Origin: Olleya namhaensis
GTDB lineage: Bacteria; Bacteroidota; Bacteroidia; Flavobacteriales; Flavobacteriaceae
Reading direction: 5' to 3'
Assembly: GCF_900114005.1 (NCBI RefSeq)
Contig: NZ_FORM01000004.1
Span: forward strand, 241,035-305,034
Length of the DNA: 64,000 bases
Positions 1-7,449 of the stretch are shown in pieces. The notes beneath the pieces are model-generated. The model ran no database searches. It had not been told where the DNA came from and saw nothing but the letters and a program-made list of their open reading frames with translations. Position numbers and translations under genes: made by a program. Position 1 is the stretch's first letter. Every line of letters begins with the position of its first letter.

Positions 1-1
1 T

Positions 2-622
2 GAAACCGGAATTAAAACCAATTGGTTAAATAGTAGATTACGTTTTAACTTAACTTATTTTAAAATAAACAATAAGGATATTAATCTTCCTGTCTATAAT
101 GTTAATTGGGAAGAAACTGGTTACTATGCAAAAGGCGGTAATGATGAAAGAAAGGGAGTTGAAATCGAGTTAAGTGGTCGTATTTTGGATAACTTAGAGG
201 TTATTACTGGTTACTCTTACATTGATGCGCAATATAAAGAGCACACCTCTTATGTCTATGGATCGGCACCATTAAACACACCAAAACACACTTTTAATAT
301 CTATGCCAATTACAGTTTTAAACAACAACTTCAAGGTTTGTCTGTTGGAGGTGGAGTTTATTACACAGGAGCACGTCCTATTAATGACTGGAGCTCAGGC
401 GCTATAACCCACCAAGGTATTGTTCCAAATCAAAAGCCTTTTAATGTGGAGGCATACACTCAGGTTAATACTCAAGTAGCTTATAATTTAGATAACCATT
501 GGAATTTTAGAGTATTGGTTAATAATGTCTTTGATTCTATTGGATACAATGCCTACAGGACAAGCTATATAAACCAAACAGATCCAAGAAATTTTGCAGG
601 AGTTTTAACCTACAAATTTTAA
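2..622 (+). CDS. TonB-dependent siderophore receptor, C-terminal part only
   Basis: The reading frame is open from the window edge and ends at 620-622, so only about the last 206 residues of an outer-membrane receptor are visible. The sequence alternates short aromatic-rich strands and turns, as in a 22-strand beta-barrel, and ends in Tyr-Lys-Phe, the terminal aromatic used for outer-membrane insertion. Phrases such as TNWLNSRLRFNLTYFKI, KGVEIELSG and VNNVFDSIGYNAYR match the C-terminal barrel of ferric-siderophore receptors (FhuE/FoxA-like). The plug and signal peptide lie outside the window, so the ligand cannot be assigned. An ATG at 185 is internal and not the real start. Confidence 0.85.
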   Translation, partial: ETGIKTNWLNSRLRFNLTYFKINNKDINLPVYNVNWEETGYYAKGGNDERKGVEIELSGRILDNLEVITGYSYIDAQYKEHTSYVYGSAPLNTPKHTFNIYANYSFKQQLQGLSVGGGVYYTGARPINDWSSGAITHQGIVPNQKPFNVEAYTQVNTQVAYNLDNHWNFRVLVNNVFDSIGYNAYRTSYINQTDPRNFAGVLTYKF

Positions 623-641
623 GTAAATTTAATTAGAATTG

Positions 642-676
642 AAAAGCGCAACACTAATTATGTTGCGCTTTTTTTT
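642..676 (+). terminator. Intrinsic terminator of the TonB receptor gene
   Basis: An AAAAGCGCAACA stem pairs with TGTTGCGCTTTT across a short AT loop and is followed by a run of T. It lies 20 bases after the receptor stop codon. Confidence 0.85.
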
Positions 677-767
677 AGTTTGGTATATTTATTTGAGAAA
701 AAAATTACGCTAACTAATTAAAAATCAATAGAGGAAAAAAAAGCGATTAAAAACAGTTCTTTTTTGC

Positions 768-798
768 TTGTTATATACTAAAAGTTAGTATATATTTG
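768..798 (+). promoter_or_regulatory. Promoter of tRNA-Tyr, overlapped by a perfect palindrome
   Basis: TATATTTG at 791-798 fits the Bacteroidota minus-7 consensus TAnnTTTG. A TTG at 768-770 stands 20 bp upstream as the minus-33 element. The space between them is filled by a perfect inverted repeat, TATATACTAA-AAG-TTAGTATATA (772-794), whose right arm runs into the minus-7 box. Confidence 0.7.
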
Positions 799-808
799 TG
801 CCAGCTTA

Positions 809-890
<82 letters not shown>

Positions 891-900
891 CAGAAACAGT

Positions 901-931
901 AAAAGCCTTCTTATTTAAGAAGGCTTTTTTT
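901..931 (+). terminator. Intrinsic terminator after tRNA-Tyr
   Basis: AAAAGCCTTCTT pairs with AAGAAGGCTTTT, followed by T residues, starting about ten bases after the tRNA. Confidence 0.9.
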
Positions 932-1221
932 ATGCATTAAATTTAGAGTTTGCTTTTGAGTTTTGTTTAGCGGAATTATAAAAGTGGTGTGATACATTAC
1001 ATCTTTTAATCTTTATTAGAAGCAGAAGCGTATTTATTTTAAATAGAAAAAGCCAAAACAAATCTGTTTTGGCTTTTTTTATTGTAAGCATGGTTTTATC
1101 AACGCACGCTAGCTTATGTTTGATGTATTAACGTAATAGTCTAATCTGAATATAATAGTAGCATAAAGCTAGTAAAAACACACAGTTTTATCTATCTGTT
1201 TAGAGATAGAAAGTAAAGGCT
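932..1221. other. Intergenic stretch with a second bidirectional hairpin at 1047-1081
   Basis: No credible coding frame is present. An AGCCAAAACA/TGTTTTGGCT hairpin (1051-1074) is flanked by A on the left and T on the right, so it can terminate in either direction. It probably catches read-through from the leftward gene ending at 1244. A small RNA on the plus strand between 932 and 1080 cannot be excluded, but no promoter of the usual form is visible for it. Confidence 0.5.
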
Positions 1222-1251
1222 AAAAAAAAACTAGAGCTTAGGCCTAGTTTT
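1222..1251 (-). terminator. Terminator containing the stop codon of the 131-aa gene
   Basis: On the minus strand AAAACTAG (1244-1251) pairs with CTAGTTTT (1227-1234) and is followed by nine T. The TAG stop at 1244-1246 lies inside the left arm, so translation runs right up to the terminator. Confidence 0.75.
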
Positions 1252-1639
1252 CAGTTAATACTTTTTTGAAATATTTTAAATCTAATATGTTCATGCTGTT
1301 ATCAAGGTTTCTGATAAGCGAAATCACATATTTAAGACTTTCAATTTGATCTATTTCTACAGTTTCAACTTCAGCTTCTTCTGTTTCTTCAGTGTCTTCC
1401 TCAGTATCAGTATCTTCTTCAAGAGGAGAATCTTCTGGTATAGCTATTAAAAAAGAATCATTCTCTTCAATATGCTCGTAAGTATAACGAAGTACTTTTA
1501 CAGCAAGAGGCACTTCTTTCTCTATAGCGTAAGTTCTTAATTCTTTAATGTCATCAATCAATGTATCTGAAGTAATACCTGTAGCATCTAGGTTTTTCAG
1601 AATACGGTCTATTAGCGTAATTGCTTTTTTATTTTCCAA
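1244..1639 (-). CDS. Small acidic protein of unknown function
   Basis: I do not recognise a named family. The 131-residue product has two predicted alpha-helical halves (about 1-65 and 95-131) joined by a very acidic linker at about 73-95, dominated by Glu, Asp and Thr. There is no signal peptide or membrane segment, so it is probably cytosolic. The helical N-terminus (AITLIDRILKNLDATGI) and the C-terminal helices suggest a small protein-binding adaptor, which is inference only. It is monocistronic and ends in a terminator that includes its stop codon. Similar short acidic proteins occur in Flavobacteriaceae, but I cannot give a function. Confidence 0.75.
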   Translation of the reverse strand: MENKKAITLIDRILKNLDATGITSDTLIDDIKELRTYAIEKEVPLAVKVLRYTYEHIEENDSFLIAIPEDSPLEEDTDTEEDTEETEEAEVETVEIDQIESLKYVISLIRNLDNSMNILDLKYFKKVLTEN

Positions 1640-1750
1640 AGGGCAAAATTATAATATGATTAGTTACTTCGAATTGCAAATTTAATTTTTTTTGTCCTTA
1701 CGGGAAATCAATTGCAGATGTTTATTTCAATTATTTTTAATGGCTGTAAA

Positions 1751-2122
1751 TCATTGGTGCTTTTTCCAATAGGGTTTACCATAACCACAAAAAATTTCGG
1801 ATCCAGATTTTATACGTTTAGTTGCTATTATACAAACATTGCCATCATCATCTAATCCAATTTTGGCATTGTTTTTAAAGGGACTATTCGAGGTCCCTTT
1901 AGTGTCATTTGCATATTTAGCAAAACAGTGGGTATGCATGCTATCCATTATACTTCCATCTAATAAATTAATAAAATAACGGTCGTGGTTTTGTTTTGCT
2001 CTTTTGTCTGCTTCAACCGCATCAATTATTTCGCCTTTAAAAAGCGAAATAATCTCATGCTTGTATATGTCTATAACCGTAAATAAACCACTGCCAGCTT
2101 CAAGTATTTGCGAGGGGTGCAC
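1751..2122 (-). CDS. SET-domain protein, start uncertain
   Basis: The product reads like a short bacterial SET domain: SGLFTV near the start, a GEII strand, DGSIMDSM in the middle, a Cys-Phe-Ala-Lys-Tyr-Ala-Asn-Asp segment followed by NNA (where eukaryotic enzymes have the NHSC motif), and GSEIFCGYG-PYW near the C-terminus (where they have GEELxxDYG). SET domains are usually protein-lysine methyltransferases using S-adenosylmethionine; the substrate is unknown. The start given is GTG at 2120-2122. The same frame stays open to a stop at 2213 without any ATG, and reads EEDYLYVHPSQI, which looks like genuine domain sequence. The true start may therefore be a non-ATG codon upstream, close to the end of the preceding gene. 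It is the last gene downstream of pepT. Confidence 0.7.
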   Translation of the reverse strand: MHPSQILEAGSGLFTVIDIYKHEIISLFKGEIIDAVEADKRAKQNHDRYFINLLDGSIMDSMHTHCFAKYANDTKGTSNSPFKNNAKIGLDDDGNVCIIATKRIKSGSEIFCGYGKPYWKKHQ

Positions 2123-2204
2123 ATAAAGATAATCTTCCTCTAAACCTTCAATGGTATTGTTTTGTGTGGTATCCGTTTTGATAATGATAGTCTTAAATAA
2201 GTAA

Positions 2205-3287
2205 TTACTCTGTTATGGCTAATTTATTAACCTGAAATGTCATGGTTGGAATAGGTCCCGTAATGTCGTTAATACGTGAATTGGTATAGTACAAATCACC
2301 ATTATAAATACTAAAAGTATCAGCCCAACGTACCATATCACCTTTGGCTATAGTTGTTGTTTTACCGTTTAAATCTCTTTTTAAAATGGCATTGTTTTCT
2401 AAATCGGCATAGTAAAGATTACCAAATTGGTCAAAAATCATTCCGTCAGGTGCAGCAGTTTTATCTACAACTTCTACAGCAGCTTCTATATCTTCCGTCG
2501 TACCATTAATTAAAACAGCTGTTGACACTGCGTATAACGTATATCCGGTTAATGCATGAAAATACAATGTATCATCTATTTGGTTTAAAGCAATACCGTC
2601 AGAATGTACGGTGTTTACCCATTGTTTACCATTTATAGTTAAATGATCCGTTTCGGCAGTTGTAGAAACATGATCTGTTAATACACGTTTAAATGTTCCG
2701 TTTTCCAAATTCAAAATTAATAAACCTGCGTGTCCCGAATCTGTAAAGTAAGCAACCTTATTTTTACGATCGATACGGACATCATTGATATATGAATCTT
2801 TAAAAAACACATCGTTTGGTAACGTGTACGTTTGTGTTAGACTATCATTTTCTAAATTGAAAACAAATAATTTTGGATTAGATAAAACGCCTTTAAAAAA
2901 CGGGTTTCTAGTATCTACTACAAATAATTCGTTTTGAGAAACAACAACAGATTGCACTGCAACAAAAGTAGTATTTGTTAGAGGGGTGTCAGGAGTCCAG
3001 CTATTCCAACTTTCATTTGGAAAAGGAATAGATTCGCCATTCACCACTTCTGTAACCGAATGTTTTACTGTCGGTCTCCATCTAGGAAAATTAACAAATA
3101 CACGTCCCGCTTGACTTACAGAAACACCTGTAACTTGTTGGCCAGTAAATTCTGCAACCTTTGTAATAGTTGCTAATTTTTCTGATGTAGTACTTGTTTC
3201 TGTTGTTACAGGATTAGTTTGTTTTGTCTCTTTTTTGCATGCAATACAGCTTATAACCAAAGCCGATAATACTAATAGTTTTTTCAT
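2205..3287 (-). CDS. Lipoprotein of the major royal jelly protein / SMP-30-like beta-propeller group
   Basis: Residues 1-17 form a lipoprotein signal ending in two candidate Cys (LVISCIAC), so the protein is probably membrane-anchored and exported. The rest has the blade pattern of the royal-jelly/yellow family: VSQAGRVFVNFPRW, INDVRIDRKNKVAYFTDSG, NGKQWVNTVHSDGIAL, and APDGMIFDQFGNLYYADL. Members bind small molecules or act as lactonase-like enzymes; the substrate here is unknown. The length (360 aa) is usual. The gene begins 2 bp after the pepT stop, so the two are co-transcribed and translationally close. No operon-specific regulation is visible. Confidence 0.85.
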   Translation of the reverse strand: MKKLLVLSALVISCIACKKETKQTNPVTTETSTTSEKLATITKVAEFTGQQVTGVSVSQAGRVFVNFPRWRPTVKHSVTEVVNGESIPFPNESWNSWTPDTPLTNTTFVAVQSVVVSQNELFVVDTRNPFFKGVLSNPKLFVFNLENDSLTQTYTLPNDVFFKDSYINDVRIDRKNKVAYFTDSGHAGLLILNLENGTFKRVLTDHVSTTAETDHLTINGKQWVNTVHSDGIALNQIDDTLYFHALTGYTLYAVSTAVLINGTTEDIEAAVEVVDKTAAPDGMIFDQFGNLYYADLENNAILKRDLNGKTTTIAKGDMVRWADTFSIYNGDLYYTNSRINDITGPIPTMTFQVNKLAITE

Positions 3288-3289
3288 TA

Positions 3290-4531
3290 TTATTTGTTTT
3301 TCTCTGCTGTAATTTCACAAATTTTACAAATCACTTCCGTTGCTTTAATCATACTTTCAACAGGAACATACTCATAACGACCATGAAAATTATGTCCTCC
3401 AGCAAAGATGTTTGGACAAGGTAAGCCCATATAGCTTAATTGTGATCCATCTGTACCACCACGAATGGCTTTGATAAGCGGTTTGATATTTAATTGCTTC
3501 ATAGCTTCTTCTGCAATATCAACAATGTGCATTACAGGTTCCACTTTTTCTTTCATATTAAAATATTGATCCTTAATCTCGATAGTTACTACTTCTCTTT
3601 CATATTGTGCATTAAGCTCATCAGTTAGCTTTTGCATCATTTCTTTTCTAGCTTCAAAATGACCTAAATCGTGATCTCTAATTATGTATTCTAATACTGT
3701 TTCTTCAACTTCTCCAGATATAGAGTACAGGTGAAAAAAACCTTGGTAACCTTCCGTATGTTCCGGTGTTTCTAATCTTGGTAACGAGTTGATAAACTCT
3801 GTAGCGATGTACATGGAGTTGACCATTTTTCCTTTAGCATAACCAGGGTGTACAATTTTTCCTTTTACTTTTACAACCGCTCCTGCAGCATTAAAGTTTT
3901 CGTATTCTAATTCTCCAATTTGACTACCATCCATTGTGTAAGCCCAATCTGCACCAAATTTTTCAACATCAAATTTATGCGCACCACGACCAATTTCTTC
4001 GTCAGGTGTAAAACCAACTCTAATTTTTCCGTGTTTGATTTGTGGATTAGCCACAAGATATTCCATTGCCGAAATAATCTCTGTAATTCCAGCCTTGTCA
4101 TCTGCACCTAAAAGTGTTGTTCCGTCTGTAGTAATTAATGTTTGACCTTTGTATAATAGTAAGTCTTCAAAATAATCTGGAGACAACACAATATTTTCTT
4201 CTTTGTTTAAAATAATGTCTTCACCATCGTACTTATCAATAATTTGAGGTTTAACATTAGCACCTGTAAAATCAGGAGTCGTATCAAAATGCGAAATAAA
4301 CCCAATAGTTGGTACGTCATGAGCAACATTACTAGGTAAAGTTGCCATTATATAAGCATGCTTATCTATAGTGACCTCTTCTAGACCAATAGCTTTTAGC
4401 TCTTCTACTAACGCATTGGCTAAATCCCATTGTTTAGCAGTACTTGGTGTAGTGTCACTTGCTGGATCAGACTCAGTATCCACAGTTACGTAACCTACAA
4501 ATCTTTTAATTATATCTTCTTTTGAAATCAT
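3290..4531 (-). CDS. pepT: Peptidase T (tripeptide aminopeptidase)
   Basis: A full-length (413 aa) M20-family zinc metallopeptidase that removes N-terminal residues from tripeptides in the cytosol. Metal and catalytic motifs are in order: SHFDTTPD (His81, Asp83), GADDKAG (about 142-148), TPDEEIGRG (Glu178-Glu179), YTMDGS (Asp201), and GGHNFHGRYE near the C-terminus. The dimerisation domain lies in the middle. The ATG is the first in frame. It heads the minus-strand group pepT, royal-jelly-like lipoprotein, SET protein, and is divergent from pyrD. A TAACTTTG minus-7-like box sits at 4602-4609 on the minus strand, but I see no well-spaced minus-33 partner. Confidence 0.97.
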   Translation of the reverse strand: MISKEDIIKRFVGYVTVDTESDPASDTTPSTAKQWDLANALVEELKAIGLEEVTIDKHAYIMATLPSNVAHDVPTIGFISHFDTTPDFTGANVKPQIIDKYDGEDIILNKEENIVLSPDYFEDLLLYKGQTLITTDGTTLLGADDKAGITEIISAMEYLVANPQIKHGKIRVGFTPDEEIGRGAHKFDVEKFGADWAYTMDGSQIGELEYENFNAAGAVVKVKGKIVHPGYAKGKMVNSMYIATEFINSLPRLETPEHTEGYQGFFHLYSISGEVEETVLEYIIRDHDLGHFEARKEMMQKLTDELNAQYEREVVTIEIKDQYFNMKEKVEPVMHIVDIAEEAMKQLNIKPLIKAIRGGTDGSQLSYMGLPCPNIFAGGHNFHGRYEYVPVESMIKATEVICKICEITAEKNK

Positions 4532-4636
4532 TTTGTTGTGATTTTATACGTTTTGTATTCCTTTGAAAGGTTAAGCTAAATTAAATTATTTAACCGTACG
4601 TCAAAGTTACGATTATTAAGTTTTTTAGCTTTTGAA

Positions 4637-4667
4637 TTGCTCAATTTTTTAATTAGAATTACTTTTG
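4637..4667 (+). promoter_or_regulatory. Promoter of pyrD
   Basis: TACTTTTG at 4660-4667 fits TAnnTTTG, with TTG at 4637-4639 placed 20 bp upstream. Transcription would start near 4674, which rules out the TTG at 4665 as a start codon and supports the ATG at 4683. Confidence 0.75.
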
Positions 4668-4682
4668 TGCAAACCTATTACA

Positions 4683-5717
4683 ATGTACAAATCCCTTTTA
4701 AGACCTTTCTTTTTTAGTTTCGATCCTGAAAAGATTCATCATTTCACGTTTTCATTAGTAAAAGTGACTTCTAAGATTCCTGGTATGGCATCGTTATATA
4801 GACGTTTATATACTATTGAAGACCCTAAGCTAGAACGTAAGCTTTTCGGTTTAACCTTTAAAAATCCAGTAGGATTAGCAGCCGGTTTTGATAAAAATGC
4901 GGTGTTGTATAATGAATTAGCAAACTTTGGTTTCGGTTTTATTGAGATAGGTACTGTGACTCCAAAAGGCCAAGCGGGTAATCCTAAAAAACGTCTCTTT
5001 AGATTAAAAGACGACCAAGGGATTATTAACAGAATGGGCTTTAATAACGAAGGTTTAGAACAAGCTATCGTTCAGCTTAAAAAAAATAAAGGAAAACTTA
5101 TTATCGGTGGTAATATTGGAAAAAACACACAGACTAAACCTGAAGATTATACCAAAGATTATCTAGAGTGTTTTAACGGTTTACATCCCTACGTAGATTA
5201 TTTTGTACTTAATGTAAGTTGCCCAAATGTTGGGAGTCATGCTAAGTTAAATGATAAGGATTATTTGTTAGAATTAATTGGTACCGTTCAAAAGGCTAAT
5301 AAGACTTTTGCTAAACAGAAGCCCATCTTACTTAAAATAGCTCCAGATTTAAATGACATACAATTAGACGAAATTATTGCGCTAATTGCCGAGACTAATT
5401 TGGATGGTGTGATTGCAAGTAATACGTCTGTAGATCGTTCTAATTTAAAAGCTTCCGCAGAACGTTTAGCAGAAATAGGTAATGGTGGTGTAAGTGGACA
5501 ACCGGTTAAAGAAAAATCAACAAAGGTTATCAAGTATCTAGCGGATAAAAGCAATAAAGCATTTCCTATTATTGGAGTAGGAGGTATCCACTCGGCACAA
5601 GATGCTTTAGACAAGATACATGCAGGTGCTGATTTGGTACAGATTTACACAGGGTTTATTTATGAAGGACCAAGCTTAATAAAAAAGATAAATAAAGCTA
5701 TTTTAAACAAGAGTTAA
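4683..5717 (+). CDS. pyrD: Dihydroorotate dehydrogenase (quinone), class 2
   Basis: Oxidises dihydroorotate to orotate in pyrimidine synthesis, passing electrons from FMN to quinone at the membrane. The N-terminal helix ([20 protein letters not shown]) is the membrane-associating segment that marks class 2. The core shows [35 protein letters not shown] with the class 2 catalytic Ser nearby, LLKIAPDL and IGVGGI for FMN phosphate binding. The length from ATG 4683 is 344 aa, normal for the family. A further in-frame TTG lies 18 bp upstream but falls within the promoter. The following LysE gene starts directly after the TAA. Confidence 0.97.
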   Translation: MYKSLLRPFFFSFDPEKIHHFTFSLVKVTSKIPGMASLYRRLYTIEDPKLERKLFGLTFKNPVGLAAGFDKNAVLYNELANFGFGFIEIGTVTPKGQAGNPKKRLFRLKDDQGIINRMGFNNEGLEQAIVQLKKNKGKLIIGGNIGKNTQTKPEDYTKDYLECFNGLHPYVDYFVLNVSCPNVGSHAKLNDKDYLLELIGTVQKANKTFAKQKPILLKIAPDLNDIQLDEIIALIAETNLDGVIASNTSVDRSNLKASAERLAEIGNGGVSGQPVKEKSTKVIKYLADKSNKAFPIIGVGGIHSAQDALDKIHAGADLVQIYTGFIYEGPSLIKKINKAILNKS

Positions 5718-6344
5718 ATGAATTACGAAATCCTGTTTAGTTTTATATTTGCTACTGTAGCCTTGTCTTTTTCTCCAGGTCCAGATAATATTTACGTATT
5801 AATGCAAAGTATTACTAACGGTCGTAAATATGGATTAGCCACGGTTTGTGGTTTAATTTCTGGCTGTTTATTGCATACCACGTTAGTTGCGTTTGGTGTG
5901 TCGGCAATAATTAAAGAAAGCGATACTTTGTTTTTTGCAATCAAAGCTTTAGGTGCTTTGTACTTATTATATTTAGCTTATAAAGTCTATAAAAGCGATG
6001 CTAAAGTCTCATTAGGTAGTGCGGCTGTCCCTAAAAAAAGCTTAGGACAATTATATAAGCAAGGGGTGATCATGAATGTTTTAAATCCTAAAGTCTCTAT
6101 TTTCTTTCTGGCTTTTTTCCCAGCTTATTTATATAGTGATACCATAAGCACGGTGACACAGTTTTATGTTTTGGGATTGATTTTTATGGCGACTTCATTT
6201 ATTGTATTTGCATTAATCGCAATTTTAGCCGGTTTTATTTCTGATTATTTAAAACAAAGTAAAAATATTGGGTTGGTTTTAAAGTGGTTACAGATTGTAG
6301 TCTTTATTGGGATTGCTATTTTTATATTCCTTTCAGAAAAATAA
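5718..6344 (+). CDS. LysE/RhtB-family amino-acid exporter
   Basis: Inner-membrane exporter of about six transmembrane helices (208 aa), of the family that exports lysine, homoserine or threonine. The N-terminal motif SFSPGPDNIYV followed by a Gly-rich helix (GLATVCGLISG) is diagnostic. A second conserved stretch (LNPKVSIFFLAFFPAYL) matches the family's central helix. The substrate cannot be predicted. The ATG abuts the pyrD stop (TAAATG), so translation is probably coupled. Confidence 0.93.
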   Translation: MNYEILFSFIFATVALSFSPGPDNIYVLMQSITNGRKYGLATVCGLISGCLLHTTLVAFGVSAIIKESDTLFFAIKALGALYLLYLAYKVYKSDAKVSLGSAAVPKKSLGQLYKQGVIMNVLNPKVSIFFLAFFPAYLYSDTISTVTQFYVLGLIFMATSFIVFALIAILAGFISDYLKQSKNIGLVLKWLQIVVFIGIAIFIFLSEK

Positions 6345-6374
6345 CCTACTTTTATACAAGAATTTAAATCACAA

Positions 6375-7238
6375 ATGTCAAATCAGGTTAAAGTTATAGA
6401 ATGTCCAAGAGATGCCATGCAAGGCATTAAACAGTTTATACCTACAGCACAAAAAATACAATATATCCAATCTATACTTCGTGTAGGGTTTGATACTATT
6501 GACTTTGGTAGTTTTGTATCACCTAAAGCTATTCCGCAAATGGTGGATACAGCAGAGGTCTTGTCAAAATTGGATTTAAGTCAAACTACTAGTAAATTAT
6601 TATCTATTGTAGCAAATTCTCGTGGCGCAGCAGAAGCTTGTAAACATCCCGAAATTGACTATTTAGGCTATCCATTTTCTATCTCAGAAAATTTTCAAAT
6701 GCGTAATACGCATAAAACTATAGCACAGTCTATAGTATTACTTCAAGATATTTTAAACCAAGCAGATGCAGCTAATAAAGAGGTTGTTGTCTATATATCT
6801 ATGGGCTTTGGTAATCCTTACGGGGATCCTTGGAATGTTGATATTGTTGGAGAGTGGACTGAGCGTTTAAGCAAAATGGGTGTTAAAATCTTATCTTTAA
6901 GTGATACCGTTGGGACTTCTAATCCAGAAAATATAAAGTACTTATTTTCTAATTTAATACCCCATTACAAAGACATCGAGTTTGGAGCACACCTGCATAC
7001 AACACCAGATACGTGGTTTGAAAAAGTAGATGCAGCATATTTGGCAGGTTGTAAACGTTTTGATGGTGCAATCCAAGGTTTTGGAGGGTGCCCTATGGCA
7101 AAAGACGATCTTACAGGTAATATGCCAACAGAGAAAGTATTATCTTATTTAACAGCTAAAAAGGTTAATAATTTAAATGCAATGTCTTTTGAAAGTGCTT
7201 ATAATGAAGCCTCTAAGATATTCAAAGCTTACCATTAA
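6375..7238 (+). CDS. Hydroxymethylglutaryl-CoA lyase
   Basis: Cleaves HMG-CoA to acetyl-CoA and acetoacetate in leucine degradation. This is a DRE-TIM-type metallolyase: ECPRDAMQG near residue 9 holds the Arg-Asp pair, AHLHTTPDTW the metal-binding His residues, and FGGCPMAKDDLTGNMPTE the loop with the catalytic Cys that defines HMG-CoA lyases. The length of 287 aa is normal. It lies 30 bp downstream of the LysE gene and could share its transcript. Homocitrate/isopropylmalate synthases are longer and lack the GGCP-type loop. Confidence 0.93.
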   Translation: MSNQVKVIECPRDAMQGIKQFIPTAQKIQYIQSILRVGFDTIDFGSFVSPKAIPQMVDTAEVLSKLDLSQTTSKLLSIVANSRGAAEACKHPEIDYLGYPFSISENFQMRNTHKTIAQSIVLLQDILNQADAANKEVVVYISMGFGNPYGDPWNVDIVGEWTERLSKMGVKILSLSDTVGTSNPENIKYLFSNLIPHYKDIEFGAHLHTTPDTWFEKVDAAYLAGCKRFDGAIQGFGGCPMAKDDLTGNMPTEKVLSYLTAKKVNNLNAMSFESAYNEASKIFKAYH

Positions 7239-7253
7239 TTTTTCTTTTATTGT

Positions 7254-7281
7254 TTCTTTCAATTAAATTGAAAGAATTTTA
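7254..7281 (+). terminator. Probable terminator after HMG-CoA lyase
   Basis: TTCTTTCAATT and AATTGAAAGAA form an 11-bp perfect inverted repeat around a single A and are followed by TTTT. The stem is AT-rich and the T-run short, so efficiency is uncertain. Confidence 0.55.
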
Positions 7282-7339
7282 ACGTTACTTAACTTGTAGT
7301 TAGTCAACGTGTTAAATAACTTTTGTGTTTTTTATTTAA

Positions 7340-7352
7340 ATTTAGTCTAAAT
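7340..7352. promoter_or_regulatory. Candidate operator copy 1, ATTTAG-T-CTAAAT
   Basis: A perfect 6-1-6 palindrome sits just upstream of the minus-33 element. The 13-base stretch TTAGTCTAAATAA (7342-7354) recurs exactly at 7414-7426. The TTAG-n-CTAA core resembles half-sites of DtxR/Fur-type metal regulators; that link is inference. Confidence 0.5.
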
Positions 7353-7356
7353 AAAC

Positions 7357-7387
7357 TTGCGTAAATTAGTTTTGGTTTTTAAATTTG
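7357..7387 (+). promoter_or_regulatory. Promoter of the DUF4856/imelysin block
   Basis: TTG at 7357-7359 and TAAATTTG at 7380-7387 are separated by 20 bp, an excellent fit to the Bacteroidota consensus. Transcription should start near 7394, directly at a palindrome. Confidence 0.8.
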
Positions 7388-7394
7388 CATCAAA

Positions 7395-7426
7395 ATTACA
7401 AATCTATTTGTAATTAGTCTAAATAA
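7395..7426. promoter_or_regulatory. Palindrome plus operator copy 2 at the transcription start
   Basis: ATTACAAAT-CT-ATTTGTAAT (7395-7414) is a perfect 9-2-9 inverted repeat at the predicted start site. It runs directly into the second TTAGTCTAAATAA (7414-7426). Bound protein here would block transcription, so repression is the simplest reading. Confidence 0.5.
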
Positions 7427-7449
7427 CAATAAGAACAAAAATACAAAAC

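Noticed and set aside
932..1081. Possible small RNA between two terminators after tRNA-Tyr
   Set aside because: No consensus promoter is visible and the second hairpin is explained as bidirectional back-up for the leftward gene at 1244.
7395..7414. Palindrome at the DUF4856 start site considered as a terminator of the HMG-CoA lyase gene
   Set aside because: It lacks a T-run, lies after a consensus promoter, and a better terminator candidate is at 7254-7281.
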